Source: Brevibacillus formosus
GTDB taxonomy: Bacteria; Bacillota; Bacilli; Brevibacillales; Brevibacillaceae
Length of the DNA: 64,000 nt
Direction of reading: 5' to 3'
Assembly: GCF_003013405.1 (NCBI RefSeq)
Contig: NZ_PXZL01000021.1
Coordinates: 1 to 64,000 of the forward strand
The position numbers and the translations under genes are program-made. A model generated the notes under the pieces. That model made no database searches. It was not told where the DNA came from and was given only the letters and a program-made list of their open reading frames with translations. This document shows positions 35,135 through 45,527 of this stretch, in pieces (positions within the stretch are counted from its first letter, which is position 1; each line of letters opens with the position of its first letter).

Positions 35135-35833
35135 TCACACAGCCAGCCACGACATAATCACGGGCAGAAAGGTAAACGCCCACACTACTGTGATCATCGC
35201 TCCGGCGATTACAGCCAAAGTCGCACTGCTTCCTTCTGTTTCCCCACGCTCAAACGCTTTTACCATCCCCAACGCATGTGCGCCCATTCCGTACATCAAA
35301 CCGATGGAAACAGGATGACGGAGCTTCATCTTTTTGATGATTTTGGGAGCTAGAAAAACGCCTGCGAAGCTGGTCAGCATGCCGAATACCGCCGTCATCG
35401 TAGGCATTCCGCCAATCGCCTCGGTTACGCTCACCGCAATCGGCAGAGTAATCGAGCGAGGAATGACGCTAATCGCCGCTTCTTTTCCCAATCCGACTAG
35501 CATCGTCGTAGATACTCCTGCAAGGATGGCAATAAGGGAACCCGTAGCGAGACTCGTCAATATCATCCGGCGATGCGCCATTAACACCGACCAATTTCGG
35601 TACAACGGAATCGCAAACGCCACTGTGACTACGCTCATCATCTCACTAATGAGAGAGGTCGCTTCACTGTACACCTGATAAGGAATGCCTGCGAAAAGCA
35701 AAAACAGAATCAAGCCAATCGGCGCCAATATGGCCGGGGAAAACAGCAGAGACGGTCTTTTCTTGTTGAACCGTTTGGCTGCATAGAAGAAAACCAGTGT
35801 CAGGAGCACGCTAGACGTTTTCCACAGGATCAT
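35135..35833 (-). CDS. cidB: LrgB/CidB family antiholin-like membrane protein
   Basis: A 232-residue polytopic protein with LrgB signatures (VIPRSITLPIAVSVTEAIGGMP; LMYGMGAHALGMVKAFE). Works with CidA/LrgA in cell lysis control and pyruvate-related transport in Staphylococcus and Bacillus. Its start lies inside the cidA gene (23-base overlap). Confidence 0.92.
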   Translation of the reverse strand: MILWKTSSVLLTLVFFYAAKRFNKKRPSLLFSPAILAPIGLILFLLFAGIPYQVYSEATSLISEMMSVVTVAFAIPLYRNWSVLMAHRRMILTSLATGSLIAILAGVSTTMLVGLGKEAAISVIPRSITLPIAVSVTEAIGGMPTMTAVFGMLTSFAGVFLAPKIIKKMKLRHPVSIGLMYGMGAHALGMVKAFERGETEGSSATLAVIAGAMITVVWAFTFLPVIMSWLAV

Positions 35834-36200
35834 GCTGTTTCACCTCTCCACGATTGAACATGCGCTCAGCAACAACACCTGTCGAAATCATCACAAGCGC
35901 ACAACCGCTCACGACGACCACAAGCACCAGCAATCCTTTTATTCCTATCAACCATGGATACTGCATCATCCCGACCAGCGATGGTACGAAAAACAGGATC
36001 ATCTGCGAGAATAACAGAGTCGCTCCTGCTTCCACCCACTGTAGTCGAATCAAGCCGGTATATAGACAAATGAACAAAAGCGCGAGTCCGATCAGACTGC
36101 CGGGAACAGGAAGGTGAAAAAACGAGCTTACCCATTTCCCAATCCAAGTGAAGCCGAACAAAAGCAAAACTTGTGCGATGATGGAGAACCATCTTTTCAT
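35811..36200 (-). CDS. cidA: CidA/LrgA family holin-like protein
   Basis: A 129-residue, four-helix holin-like protein (HLPVPGSLIGLALLF; FFVPSLVGMMQYPWLI). The ATG at 36200 follows GGGGTGG. Operon with cidB and 114 bases downstream of the LysR gene, all on one strand. Confidence 0.92.
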   Translation of the reverse strand: MKRWFSIIAQVLLLFGFTWIGKWVSSFFHLPVPGSLIGLALLFICLYTGLIRLQWVEAGATLLFSQMILFFVPSLVGMMQYPWLIGIKGLLVLVVVVSGCALVMISTGVVAERMFNRGEVKQHDPVENV

Positions 36201-36314
36201 CGAGACCACCCCAGTTGCTCTACAAAGGTTGTTCAAAAAGTTACTGTTTGAACGAGTTACCTTCATTCTAAGCCGTCTCGATTCCATTCGTACAATACAT
36301 AAAAATCATCATTT

Positions 36315-37211
36315 CTATTCCATTTGGTTATAGCCGTACATTTTCTCTACAAATGATATGAAAGCCTTTGTCGCATGCGATAAATACCCTTCTTTTCGAT
36401 AAATCAGGGCATACTGCCAGTCAATCACCGGGTAGGAAATGTTGACGGTGTGCAATTGTCTGTTGTTCAAGCGTCTCACGATGGAGCGTGGAATAAGTGA
36501 TATCCCCAGTTGAGTAGCCACCATCTCTCCGACAAAATCCCATAAAGAGCTCATATAAGCGACTTTCGGTTCAAAGCCGGACAGCTTGCACGCTTGGCGC
36601 ACCACATCATGCATCGCGTACTCTTCGGTAAACAATATGAAAGCCTCGTCCTTGAGCTGTTCCAAGCTCACCTCGTCGACTCCCGCGAGCCAATGCTCCC
36701 GATGAACGATCGCGACGAGGTCCTCTGCGAGCAAGGGAACCGCCACAAATTTCTCCTGATCCGTTGGAAGAACGGTTAATGCCACATCGATGCTTCCTTG
36801 CTCCATTTGGATTTCAAGCAGCTTGGCGCTGTATTCCTTCATCTCGATATCGATGCCAGGATACTGCTTTTTAAACAAGGCGATCACATTCGGCAAGAGA
36901 AAAGAACCCACCGTTGGCATCATGCCCAGTTTGACCCGACCACGCTCGACATTTCGCAATTCTGCAATCGACGACGCCATGCCTTCCATCAGCTGCAACA
37001 CTTTGGTCGCATAGCTGTAGACCATTTCCCCTGCGTCTGTCAGATCCATTTTCCGCTCCGTCCGATCCAGCAGAACTACCTCTAGCTCTTCTTCCAATGC
37101 CTTGATCATTTTGCTGATAGAAGGCTGAGAGACGTGGAGGGATTGCGCGGCCTTCGTAAAGTTTTTATGTTTGACTACTTCCACAAAGTAATGCAGCTGT
37201 CGAATATCCAT
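36315..37211 (-). CDS. cidR: LysR family regulator CidR
   Basis: A 298-residue LysR activator with an N-terminal winged HTH (LHYFVEVVKHKNFTKAAQSL, VSQPSISKMIKALE) and a periplasmic-binding-like effector domain. Position directly upstream of cidAB matches CidR, which activates cidABC in response to acetate or pyruvate overflow in Staphylococcus; the effector here is inferred. Confidence 0.9.
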   Translation of the reverse strand: MDIRQLHYFVEVVKHKNFTKAAQSLHVSQPSISKMIKALEEELEVVLLDRTERKMDLTDAGEMVYSYATKVLQLMEGMASSIAELRNVERGRVKLGMMPTVGSFLLPNVIALFKKQYPGIDIEMKEYSAKLLEIQMEQGSIDVALTVLPTDQEKFVAVPLLAEDLVAIVHREHWLAGVDEVSLEQLKDEAFILFTEEYAMHDVVRQACKLSGFEPKVAYMSSLWDFVGEMVATQLGISLIPRSIVRRLNNRQLHTVNISYPVIDWQYALIYRKEGYLSHATKAFISFVEKMYGYNQME

Positions 37212-37272
37212 GATGCCCTCCGTCTTCGTCCAATCAAAAGCGTTAGCTACAGATTACCACAGGCGGGAGTAT

Positions 37273-37312
37273 GCGAAAAAGCCAGGTACGCAGTCGCGCC
37301 CTGGCTTTTCCT
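37273..37312 (-). terminator. Terminator of the Big_2 protein gene
   Basis: AAAGCCAGG pairs with CCTGGCTTT with an adjacent A tract, giving U residues on the minus-strand transcript. Confidence 0.78.
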
Positions 37313-37322
37313 CCAGCGTGAG

Positions 37323-38435
37323 TTACTTCACGGTTACTTGTATTTTTACAACTTTTCCATTGTACGTCGCCGCAATCGTTGCACGACCTTCTTTCACAGC
37401 CGTGATCTTGCCATCCGCTACAGTCACAACGGAGCTGTTCGTGGAGATCCAGTCTGCATCGGTTGTGACATCGACTTTGGTTTTGTCAGTATAGGTAACA
37501 GATACTTTCAAATCTTTTGATTCGCCGATTTTAAGTGCGACCTTTTTCGTGTCAAATTCCAGCTTGGAGATGACAGCAGACTCTACAGGGATCGAGATTG
37601 TCTTTCCACCGTAAGTTGCTTTGATTCTCGTTTTGCCAGAGCCTACGGTTTTCACAACTCCGTTTTCAACTGTAGCGACTTTTTCATTGTCAGATGTCCA
37701 CTTGGCTTTGCTTGTTACATCTACTTTTTCTTTGGTAGACAGGGTAGCCAACAGCGTAACTGACTGGGTAGTGTCTGGACGCAGGTACAGCTTTTTCTTA
37801 TCGCTGTCCAGCTTGGAGACGACATCCACCTCTACTGGAATGGATACGCTTTTACCACCGTACTTCACTTTGAGCTTTGCTGTGCCCGAGCCTACTGCCG
37901 TAACCAATCCATTCGTGACCGTTACGATTTCCTTATCATCGCTTTCCCACTCTGCCTGAGCCGTTACATCAGCAGTAGACTTATCCGAGAAGGTTGCTGT
38001 TGCGTTTACCTGTTTCGTGCCTCCCACGCTAAGAGCCAGTTTCTTCTGGTCAGCAGTGAGCTTGGAAATCACATCGATCTCAACAGGGACATTCACACTT
38101 TTGCCCCCGAAGCTTGCTTTCACTCTTGTTTTACCGGAACTAATTGCTGTGACCAAGCCTTTTTCAACGGTTGCAATGTCACTGTCAGAGGAAGTCCACT
38201 CCGCTTGCTGTGTGACGTCTTCCGTTGTTTTATCCGTGTATTGCACGCGGACGTTCAACTGCTGTGTCCCCGCTTTTTTCAATTTTACTGTCTTCGTATC
38301 AACCACAAGCTTGGAAATCTTCTTCTGCGTACTTGTCGTCGCAGAATTTGCCAATGCCGGTACTTGGCCGACACTGGAAAAGATAAGCCCAACAGTAACA
38401 GCCGTAGCGAGCATCCCTTTTTGCCAGTTTCTCAT
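37323..38435 (-). CDS. Secreted protein with four bacterial Ig-like (Big_2) domains
   Basis: A 370-residue exported protein. The signal peptide (about 1-28, ...SVGQVPALANS) is followed by four tandem Ig-like repeats of about 84 residues, each with the pattern YTDKT..DVT..A.W.S....(I/V).TV..G.(V/I)TA. No sortase signal or membrane anchor is visible, so it may be released or held by wall interactions. ATG at 38435 after GGAGAGGG. Confidence 0.88.
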   Translation of the reverse strand: MRNWQKGMLATAVTVGLIFSSVGQVPALANSATTSTQKKISKLVVDTKTVKLKKAGTQQLNVRVQYTDKTTEDVTQQAEWTSSDSDIATVEKGLVTAISSGKTRVKASFGGKSVNVPVEIDVISKLTADQKKLALSVGGTKQVNATATFSDKSTADVTAQAEWESDDKEIVTVTNGLVTAVGSGTAKLKVKYGGKSVSIPVEVDVVSKLDSDKKKLYLRPDTTQSVTLLATLSTKEKVDVTSKAKWTSDNEKVATVENGVVKTVGSGKTRIKATYGGKTISIPVESAVISKLEFDTKKVALKIGESKDLKVSVTYTDKTKVDVTTDADWISTNSSVVTVADGKITAVKEGRATIAATYNGKVVKIQVTVK

Positions 38436-38522
38436 GCTCACATCCCTCTCCTCTCTCATTTTCCACCATTTCCTATATCGGCTAAACAGCTGTACTTGTT
38501 GAATACAAAATGGCAAAGATAG

Positions 38523-39710
38523 TCATGATTCTTCTGCCCATCTCCCTGCCAATGGAGCAAAGTGCTGCATCGCCAGAGCTCCAGCTCCCATCACGATCGC
38601 CTCTCCCTTCAATTCAGAAGGAATGACGCGAAATTTTCCCTTGAATGGCTCCCAGATCACTTGATCGCTATGCTCCTCGACCAAGTCAATGATTTCGCGA
38701 TAATTCTCCACCAAATCACCGCTTACAATCACGGTATCTGGATTATACATGCACACAATATTGTTAATCGTGATTCCGAGGTACAATGCGGTACGGGAGA
38801 CGATTTCCTTCGCCCAGCGCTCTTCGTTTCTCGCCGCCGCGAACACCTGTCGGACATCATTGACATCCTTCACGCGACGGGCTTCCATGATCAAAGAATT
38901 TTCGTCTATGTATGTTTGCAGGCATCCGCGCTTTCCACATTCGCACAGATTCCCATTCGGATCGAGCGTTGTATGCCCCAGCTCTCCTGCGCTATTGGAG
39001 CCCCCGCGAAACACTTCGCCATTGATAATCAATGCCGAACCGATACCCGTGCCAATGCCGATCAAGGCTGTCTTGTTCGACCCTTTGGCAGATCCGTACA
39101 AGTACTCCGAGAGGATTTTCACCTTCAAATCGTTGTCGATAACGGTTTTGATTTTCAGCCTTTTTTCAATCAGGCTGGCGAACGCTACGTCCTTCCAATC
39201 CAGCGTAGTGGATAGCTGAACAATCCCTCGCTCATAATTGATCACCCCTGGCATTCCAATGCCGATCCCGACCACTTTTTCTAGCGGAATGCCTGTCTGG
39301 TTGAGCATCCCTTCGATCTCGTTACAGATCAGTTCAGCCGTTTCTTCCGGTGTAGAATCCTGTGTTTTATGATCCATCCGATGCTGTGCAATAATCGCTT
39401 CGCTAAAGTCCATGATTCCAAAGCTGATGCGCTTTTTTGCCATGTCCACGCCGATTGTATAAATGGCCCCCGGCTCGATGTCGAGCATAATTGCCTTCCT
39501 GCCTACACCCGATGAAGTAAGCTCTGTCTCTCGAATCAGTCCTTCCTCGCACAGCTCACTGACAAATCTCCCAATCGAGGTGGCACTCATCCGCGTAATT
39601 TTTGCGATTTCTGCACGCGATATCGGTCTCTGCTTTTTGATAATGTCGAGGATCATTTGCTTGTTATGCTGCTTGGTGACGTCCTGATCTTGTTTCATGA
39701 TTTTTTTCAT
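38523..39710 (-). CDS. ROK family transcriptional regulator (NagC/XylR-like)
   Basis: A 395-residue repressor-type protein with an N-terminal winged HTH (RPISRAEIAKITRMSATSIG) and a sugar-kinase-like ROK domain containing the zinc motif CECGKRGC and the glycine loop GIGTGIGSALI. Probably senses a sugar; no sugar operon is adjacent. Confidence 0.9.
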   Translation of the reverse strand: MKKIMKQDQDVTKQHNKQMILDIIKKQRPISRAEIAKITRMSATSIGRFVSELCEEGLIRETELTSSGVGRKAIMLDIEPGAIYTIGVDMAKKRISFGIMDFSEAIIAQHRMDHKTQDSTPEETAELICNEIEGMLNQTGIPLEKVVGIGIGMPGVINYERGIVQLSTTLDWKDVAFASLIEKRLKIKTVIDNDLKVKILSEYLYGSAKGSNKTALIGIGTGIGSALIINGEVFRGGSNSAGELGHTTLDPNGNLCECGKRGCLQTYIDENSLIMEARRVKDVNDVRQVFAAARNEERWAKEIVSRTALYLGITINNIVCMYNPDTVIVSGDLVENYREIIDLVEEHSDQVIWEPFKGKFRVIPSELKGEAIVMGAGALAMQHFAPLAGRWAEES

Positions 39711-39845
39711 CCTACAAAACTCCCATCTTGCTTGAATTCCCGGTAATATTCCTGCGCGATTATTCTCACACTACCTGTTGCCATTTATTACGTCAACTGG
39801 GCCAAACAAAAACCATCCGAATCACCTCGGATGGCTGCTGCGTTG

Positions 39846-40766
39846 CTATCGCTTGTTGTTGTTCAAATCATACGGTGTCTCTTGGTAAACGTAATAGTTT
39901 AACCAGTTGGAAAACATCAAATTCGCATGCGCGCGCCAAGTGACAATGGGCTCGCGGCTTGGATCGTCCTTTGGATAGTAATTACGCGGAACAGCAATGT
40001 CCAAGCCTTTGTTCACATCCCGCTGATACTCATCTTGCAGAGTGGTCGGATCATACTCGGAATGTCCTGTCACAAAAATTTGTCTGCCATCCTTCGTCGC
40101 TACGATGTAAACCCCTGCTTCATCAGACTCGGACAAGATCTCCAATTCGGGCACTTGCTCGATGTCTTCCCTGCGATTTTCAGTATGCCTGGAATGCGGG
40201 ATGTGGAAGTAACTGTCAAATCCGCGGAACAGCTTCACATTTTGCTTATTGAGTGTATGAGGGAAGATTCCGAACATTTTTTCTGGCAAGGGATGCTTCG
40301 GAACGCCAAAGTGGTGGTAAAGACCCGCTTGTGCTCCCCAACAAATATGCAGGGTCGAAGTGACGTTCTCCATTTTCCAATCGAGGATTTCTGTCAGCTC
40401 CTGCCAATACGTGACGTCTGTAAACTCGAGCTGTTCCACTGGCGCTCCGGTGATGATCATGCCATCAAATCGCTGGTCACGGATCTCCTCAAACGTTTTA
40501 TAAAACATCGATAAATGCTCTTCTGACGTATTTTTGGACGTATGACTGGACATGTGCAAAAGCACGATCTCCACCTGTAGCGGTGTATTCCCCAGGAGGC
40601 GGAGCAACTGTGTTTCTGTTGTTTCCTTCACTGGCATGAGGTTGAGAATGACGATCCTGAGCGGTCGTATGTCCTGTGTGAAGGCACGGCTATCCTTCAT
40701 CACAAAAATATTTTCTTGGGCGAGTATTTCCGTTGCAGGCAATTCGTCGGGCAATTTGATTGGCAT
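39846..40766 (-). CDS. metA: Homoserine O-acetyltransferase MetA
   Basis: Activates homoserine for methionine synthesis. The 306-residue MetA-family enzyme has catalytic Cys142 (HICWGAQAG) and Glu at residue 111 (TGAPVEQ). In this family Glu111 favours acetyl-CoA and Gly111 succinyl-CoA, so acetyl transfer is expected. The start at 40766 follows AAAGGGGGATC. No SAM riboswitch was seen upstream. Confidence 0.94.
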   Translation of the reverse strand: MPIKLPDELPATEILAQENIFVMKDSRAFTQDIRPLRIVILNLMPVKETTETQLLRLLGNTPLQVEIVLLHMSSHTSKNTSEEHLSMFYKTFEEIRDQRFDGMIITGAPVEQLEFTDVTYWQELTEILDWKMENVTSTLHICWGAQAGLYHHFGVPKHPLPEKMFGIFPHTLNKQNVKLFRGFDSYFHIPHSRHTENRREDIEQVPELEILSESDEAGVYIVATKDGRQIFVTGHSEYDPTTLQDEYQRDVNKGLDIAVPRNYYPKDDPSREPIVTWRAHANLMFSNWLNYYVYQETPYDLNNNKR

Positions 40767-40865
40767 AAAGATCCCCCTTTCCATCCTTTGAACACAGGTA
40801 GAAAAACAATAATCCGACAAATTCGACAAAAATACTCGCCTTCCTGCTAATCCGTAGGGGAAAAC

Positions 40866-40901
40866 GAAAAAATCCCCTTGCAAGCAAGTTGCAAGAGGTC
40901 T
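40866..40901 (-). terminator. Terminator of the glutamate dehydrogenase gene
   Basis: On the minus strand CCTCTTGCA pairs with TGCAAGGGG, followed by ATTTTTTCG. Confidence 0.82.
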
Positions 40902-40907
40902 CTTCCC

Positions 40908-42167
40908 TTAAATCCAGCCGCGTGCTTCCATAGCCTCCGTAATTCGCAAAAGCGAGATCATATAAGCTCCCGTGCGCAAGTCCACCTTGTATTGATCAGA
41001 GAGCTCTTTCACGGCGCGATAAGCGTTAATCATGGCCGTTTGCAGCTTTTCGTTTACCTCAACCTCGGACCAGTAGTAATTCATCAGGTTTTGCACCCAT
41101 TCAAAATAAGAAACGGTTACGCCACCTGCATTCGCGAGAATATCCGGGATCACGGTAATCCCTTTTTCCCGCAAAATGGCGTCAGCATCGGGGGTAGTAG
41201 GTCCGTTTGCTGCTTCTGCAATCCATTTGGCCTGAATGTTGTGGGCATTCGCTGCTGTGATGACATTTTCTAACGCAGCCGGGATCAGAATATCCACTTC
41301 CAGCTCCAACAGCTGTTCATTAGAGATGACCGTACCACCTACATACTCCAAAATAGTGGCATCGTCTTTTAACTGGCCTACCTTTTCGATGTCCAAGCCA
41401 GCAGCATCATAAATACCTCCGCGTGAGTCACTGACCGCCACGATTTTGAAGCCCAGCTCTGTTAAAAGCCTCGCTGCTATTCTTCCCGCATTGCCAAAGC
41501 CTTGAATCGCAATAGTTGTTTGCTCCGGCTTGCGTCCAGAATCTTTTAGCGCCTCCAATATGGTAAAGACACATCCCCGGGCAGTCGCTTCGTTTCTTCC
41601 TTTGGAGCCGCCGACAGAGAGCGGTTTTCCAGTGATCACTCCCGGAGAATAGGTGCCTTTTAATCGACTGTACGTATCCATCATCCAGCCCATGATTTGT
41701 GGGGTCGTATACACATCGGGTGCAGGTATGTCTGTCTCAGGTCCGACAATATCAGCAATGGCTTCCATGAAACCTCGGCTGACTCGTTCCAGCTCATTTT
41801 TGCTGAATTCGTGGGGATCACATATGACGCCGCCTTTTCCGCCGCCATAGGGAAGGCCAACCACGCCACATTTGAATGACATCCACATGGAGAGCGCCTT
41901 GACTTCATCCATTGTCACATCCGGATGAAAGCGAATCCCTCCCTTGGTAGGTCCTACCGCATCATTATGCTGAGATCGGTAGCCTTCAAAGACACGCACG
42001 CTGCCATCATCCATCTTGACAGGAAAGCTGACGGCCAATACTCGTTTGGGTCGCTTTAAAATTTCTACAGCATCGCTCCGCAATCCCAACAATGCCGCCG
42101 CAGCATCAATCTGTTTCTGCACAATTTCGTATGGATTCAGGTTTTCTTTCTCTACAGTATTAAGCAT
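40908..42167 (-). CDS. gudB: NAD-dependent glutamate dehydrogenase (GudB/RocG type)
   Basis: A 419-residue enzyme that oxidatively deaminates glutamate to 2-oxoglutarate. The substrate motif GGGKGG (LPYGGGKGGVICDP), GPTKGGIRFHPDV and the nucleotide fold IQGFGNAGRIAARLL are present. ATG at 42167 follows GGGGAGGAAGAG. Leu/Phe/Val dehydrogenase was considered but overall length and motifs fit GudB. Confidence 0.93.
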   Translation of the reverse strand: MLNTVEKENLNPYEIVQKQIDAAAALLGLRSDAVEILKRPKRVLAVSFPVKMDDGSVRVFEGYRSQHNDAVGPTKGGIRFHPDVTMDEVKALSMWMSFKCGVVGLPYGGGKGGVICDPHEFSKNELERVSRGFMEAIADIVGPETDIPAPDVYTTPQIMGWMMDTYSRLKGTYSPGVITGKPLSVGGSKGRNEATARGCVFTILEALKDSGRKPEQTTIAIQGFGNAGRIAARLLTELGFKIVAVSDSRGGIYDAAGLDIEKVGQLKDDATILEYVGGTVISNEQLLELEVDILIPAALENVITAANAHNIQAKWIAEAANGPTTPDADAILREKGITVIPDILANAGGVTVSYFEWVQNLMNYYWSEVEVNEKLQTAMINAYRAVKELSDQYKVDLRTGAYMISLLRITEAMEARGWI

Positions 42168-42317
42168 CTCTCTTCCTCCCCAATACTTTTCACACTCGTT
42201 TTCTACATCACCTTGGCACAGAGCTAAAGGATGAATGGAGTAATTATATACGATGAAAGTAAATTCAGACAATTTATTTTCTTTGTTTTCGCATTATTGT
42301 GTTATTTTTGGTAAACA

Positions 42318-42364
42318 AATAAAAAACGCCCGATGCATCCTCACGACACATCAGACGTTTTTCT
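42318..42364. terminator. Bidirectional terminator
   Basis: AAAACGCCCGATG pairs with CATCAGACGTTTT (imperfect), with A and T tracts on the flanks. Confidence 0.75.
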
Positions 42365-42365
42365 C

Positions 42366-43814
42366 CTATTTTTTTAAATACGCCTTCATCAGCTTTGTTT
42401 TCGTCTCCCACATCTCTTCGCTGATGTGCAGGCGGTAATGCTCTGGATTCAGCATGCGCAAGTATTCAGGCCAGAACAGCTTGAGTTGCTCACGATGGTA
42501 GGTGCGAATCTCTTGGAGGGTCGGCAGTTCATAGACCAGTTCCCCATCCACAAATACCGGAATGAGCAGCGACTCAGCCTGGTAGTTCTCCAAATTCTTG
42601 CTCAAATACGTATGGCTCGGATGGAACAAATGGAGAGGTGCTCCCTCTTCGACTGCTGTTTCATGCGGGAAGCACAAGTAGTCAGCGATCGCTTTGCCCG
42701 TTTCCGGATCAATCAATCGGTACATATCTTTGATGCCCGGCGTTGTGACTTTTTCCGGATTCCCGGAAATTTTGATGGTCGGCTGATATTCTCCGTTCGC
42801 GCCTTCACGCGCCACCAGCTTGTATACGCCTCCGAGCGTCGGCTGATCCGCTGCCGTGATGAGCTGTGTTCCCACTCCCCAGCTGTCCACACGGGCTCCC
42901 TGCACTTTCAGGTTCATAATTGTGTGCTCATCGAGGTCGTTGGAAGCGACAATTTTTACGTCGGGCAGTCCGGCCTTATCGAGCATTTCACGCGTTTTGA
43001 TGGACAAATAGGCCAAGTCGCCACTGTCCAGTCTTACAGCAGCCAGCTTCTTGCCTTCCTTCTCCATTCGCTTCCCTAACTTAATCGCATTCGGTACACC
43101 GCTTTTCAGCGTATCGTAGGTGTCAACCAGAAGAGTGACCTGTCCAGGAAGTGCTTTCGCAAACCGCTCAAAAGCCTCTTCTTCGCTCTCGAAGCTCTGT
43201 ACCCATGAGTGAGCATGCGTCCCTTTTGTCGGAATGCCAAACATTTTCCCTGCCAGCATGTTCGAGGTCGCGTCGAAGCCAGCCAAGTAGGCTGCCCGCG
43301 TCCCCCACAGCGCAGCATCTGCCTCCTGCGCCCTTCTTGTTCCGAACTCCATAAGAACATCATTGCCCGCCACGTTTTTAATCCGCGAGGCTTTGGTCGC
43401 AATCAGCGTCTGGTAGTTCATGTAGTTCAACAGGGCCGTCTCAACCAGCTGTGCCTCCATGACACGCCCCTCTACACGAATCAGCGGCTCGTTCGGGAAA
43501 ACCACGGTTCCCTCCTTCACGGAGTAGAGCGAGCCCTTAAAACGAAGCTGGCGCAGCTCTTCCAAAAACTTCGGATCGTAGTTCTCCTCCTGCTCACTCA
43601 AATACTTGAGATCGCTTTCTTCAAAACGCAAATTTTTAATATAGGAAACAATTCGTTCCAATCCGGCAGATACGGCGTATCCGTTTCCAAAAGGCAGTTT
43701 GCGGAAAAATGCTTCGAAAACGACCTTCTGATTGTGTGTTCCGTTCACCCAATGGGCGTACATCATGTTGATTTGATATTTATCTGTGTGTAGTGCCACA
43801 CCAAATGATTGCAT
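42366..43814 (-). CDS. pncB: Nicotinate phosphoribosyltransferase
   Basis: Converts nicotinate and PRPP to nicotinate mononucleotide in NAD salvage. The 482-residue enzyme begins MQSFGVALHTDKYQINMMYA and contains GTRRAQEADAALWGTRAAYLAGFDATSN with the catalytic histidine later at THAHSWVQSF. The ATG at 43814 is 10 bases after AGGAGG. Confidence 0.94.
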   Translation of the reverse strand: MQSFGVALHTDKYQINMMYAHWVNGTHNQKVVFEAFFRKLPFGNGYAVSAGLERIVSYIKNLRFEESDLKYLSEQEENYDPKFLEELRQLRFKGSLYSVKEGTVVFPNEPLIRVEGRVMEAQLVETALLNYMNYQTLIATKASRIKNVAGNDVLMEFGTRRAQEADAALWGTRAAYLAGFDATSNMLAGKMFGIPTKGTHAHSWVQSFESEEEAFERFAKALPGQVTLLVDTYDTLKSGVPNAIKLGKRMEKEGKKLAAVRLDSGDLAYLSIKTREMLDKAGLPDVKIVASNDLDEHTIMNLKVQGARVDSWGVGTQLITAADQPTLGGVYKLVAREGANGEYQPTIKISGNPEKVTTPGIKDMYRLIDPETGKAIADYLCFPHETAVEEGAPLHLFHPSHTYLSKNLENYQAESLLIPVFVDGELVYELPTLQEIRTYHREQLKLFWPEYLRMLNPEHYRLHISEEMWETKTKLMKAYLKK

Positions 43815-43959
43815 GTCACTGAGGCCTCCTGTGTATTCCTTTCTACCATCATACCAGAAGCGTCCGCTGGTGCCCATCCGCTGTGGAGGATATTAGGGAA
43901 TGTGGTATAGTATGGGGATAAAAAGAGAAGCAATCGTACAGGCTGGGAGTGAGCATTAG

Positions 43960-44607
43960 TTGAACAGAAAAATCGTTACGATTAGTAAAGGATTACCTAA
44001 AAGTAATATGTACAACGGCAAGGAATATCTCTCCGGCATTTGGAAGGAAGAAGCAAACGAGCTCGTTGTCCGTTCCGAGAAAATTGACGACGACGATATT
44101 GCGAATCCAGAATACCACGGCGGCCCAGACCGCGTCGTCTGTGCGTATCCTTTTGAACATTATGCCCATTGGGAGAAGTTATTCGGCCAACCTCTGACCA
44201 ATGCGGCATTCGGAGAAAATCTCACGCTTGCGGGCATGACCGAAGAGCAGGTCTGCATCGGGGATGTGTATCAATTCGGTGATACCATCCTGCAAGTGAC
44301 CCAAGGCAGATTTCCTTGCGCGACGATCAACAAGCGAAACAACAATAACCAACTGCTCAAAGCGGTGGTGGAAATGGGCTATACGGGCTATTTCTTCCGC
44401 GTCCTGCAGGAAGGGACGATCAAGCCAGACTCCAAGATTACCCTCATCACTGCACATCCAAAACAAGTAACGGTAGCGTCGATTCATCACTTATACTTCC
44501 ACGACAAGACACCATCCCAAGAGACGATACAGCGTATGCTCGAGGTGGAGGAATTGGCCCTGCCTTGGCGGAATAAACTACTTGAAAAACTGGAAAAGCA
44601 GCAGTAA
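43960..44607 (+). CDS. MOSC domain protein (YiiM-like)
   Basis: A 215-residue protein with the MOSC fold: HGGPDRVVCAYPFEHY, FGENLTLAGM, and QVTQGRFPCATINKRN with the conserved cysteine. Related proteins reduce N-hydroxylated compounds with a molybdenum cofactor. TTG start at 43960 after GGGAGTGAG. Followed closely by rluF. Confidence 0.88.
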   Translation: MNRKIVTISKGLPKSNMYNGKEYLSGIWKEEANELVVRSEKIDDDDIANPEYHGGPDRVVCAYPFEHYAHWEKLFGQPLTNAAFGENLTLAGMTEEQVCIGDVYQFGDTILQVTQGRFPCATINKRNNNNQLLKAVVEMGYTGYFFRVLQEGTIKPDSKITLITAHPKQVTVASIHHLYFHDKTPSQETIQRMLEVEELALPWRNKLLEKLEKQQ

Positions 44608-44625
44608 TAGCGAAAGGAACGTCTC

Positions 44626-45312
44626 ATGCGAATTAATAAGTTCATCAGTGAAACCGGCATTTGCTCGCGAAGAGAAGCCGATAAATTAATCGAGGCCAAG
44701 CGCGTGACGATCAATGGCCAGCTCGCGGAATTGGGAAGTACGGTTGCGTCAGGAGATGACGTCCGCATAGATGGGCAGCCGCTCGGTGCTAAAAAGAAAG
44801 ATGTCTACATCGCCTTGAACAAGCCTGTCGGAATTACGTGTACCACTGAACTGCACGTCAAAGGCAACATCATCGATTTCGTGAATCACCCGGAGCGGAT
44901 TTTTCCTATCGGGCGTCTGGATAAAGATTCGCAAGGCCTTATCCTGTTAACCAATGACGGGGATATCGTAAACAAAATTTTGCGTGCTGAGAATAATCAT
45001 GACAAAGAGTACATCGTCACCGTAGACAAGCCGATCACGGCGAATTTCTTGCACGGAATGGCAAACGGCGTACGCATTCTCGGAACGACTACAAAGCCTT
45101 GCAAAGTAACCAAAGTCAGCGACCGCGTCTTCAATATCGTACTGACGCAAGGGCTGAATCGACAAATCAGACGGATGTGCCAAGCTTTTGGTTATCAAGT
45201 GCGAAAGCTTGAACGGATACGCATCATGAACATTACGCTGGGTAATTTGAAATTGGGCCAATGGCGCAATCTGACGGCCAAGGAATTGTCTGATCTGAAT
45301 AAAAGCTTGTGA
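44626..45312 (+). CDS. rluF: 23S rRNA pseudouridine synthase RluF type
   Basis: A 228-residue RsuA/RluF-family enzyme with an N-terminal S4 RNA-binding domain ([22 protein letters not shown]) and the catalytic aspartate motif [17 protein letters not shown], ending with [17 protein letters not shown]. Predicted to modify 23S rRNA near U2604. 18 bases after the MOSC gene. Confidence 0.93.
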   Translation: MRINKFISETGICSRREADKLIEAKRVTINGQLAELGSTVASGDDVRIDGQPLGAKKKDVYIALNKPVGITCTTELHVKGNIIDFVNHPERIFPIGRLDKDSQGLILLTNDGDIVNKILRAENNHDKEYIVTVDKPITANFLHGMANGVRILGTTTKPCKVTKVSDRVFNIVLTQGLNRQIRRMCQAFGYQVRKLERIRIMNITLGNLKLGQWRNLTAKELSDLNKSL

Positions 45313-45381
45313 AATAGGGACGGGCTGGAAGTTAGTATAGTGGCTCCGCTGTATTTTCTTTCATCAATATTCGCGAATCAT

Positions 45382-45410
45382 TTGCTATCCTTTCAATATC
45401 CTGTTATGCT
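45382..45410 (+). promoter_or_regulatory. Sigma-A-type promoter of the cold shock gene
   Basis: TTGCTA and TATGCT are separated by 17 bases. Transcription would start near 45417, leaving a leader of about 110 bases with a GTGTGTTACACAC hairpin just before AGGAGG, in line with long csp leaders. Confidence 0.6.
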
Positions 45411-45527
45411 AGTAAAGAATTATTTTTGTTCGAAGCAACGGATAGCGTAGATAGCAAATTTTCGTCTAGATGATCCTGAGAGCAAGGATAGTAATATATG
45501 TGTGTTACACACTAGGAGGCAATAACA

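Noticed and set aside
38562..39215. 217-residue plus-strand open frame
   Set aside because: Antisense shadow of the ROK regulator, which has clear domain motifs.
40767..40865. SAM riboswitch before metA
   Set aside because: The short leader lacks the conserved S-box blocks.
42426..43793. Long plus-strand frames (217 and 194 residues)
   Set aside because: Antisense to pncB, with no signals of their own.
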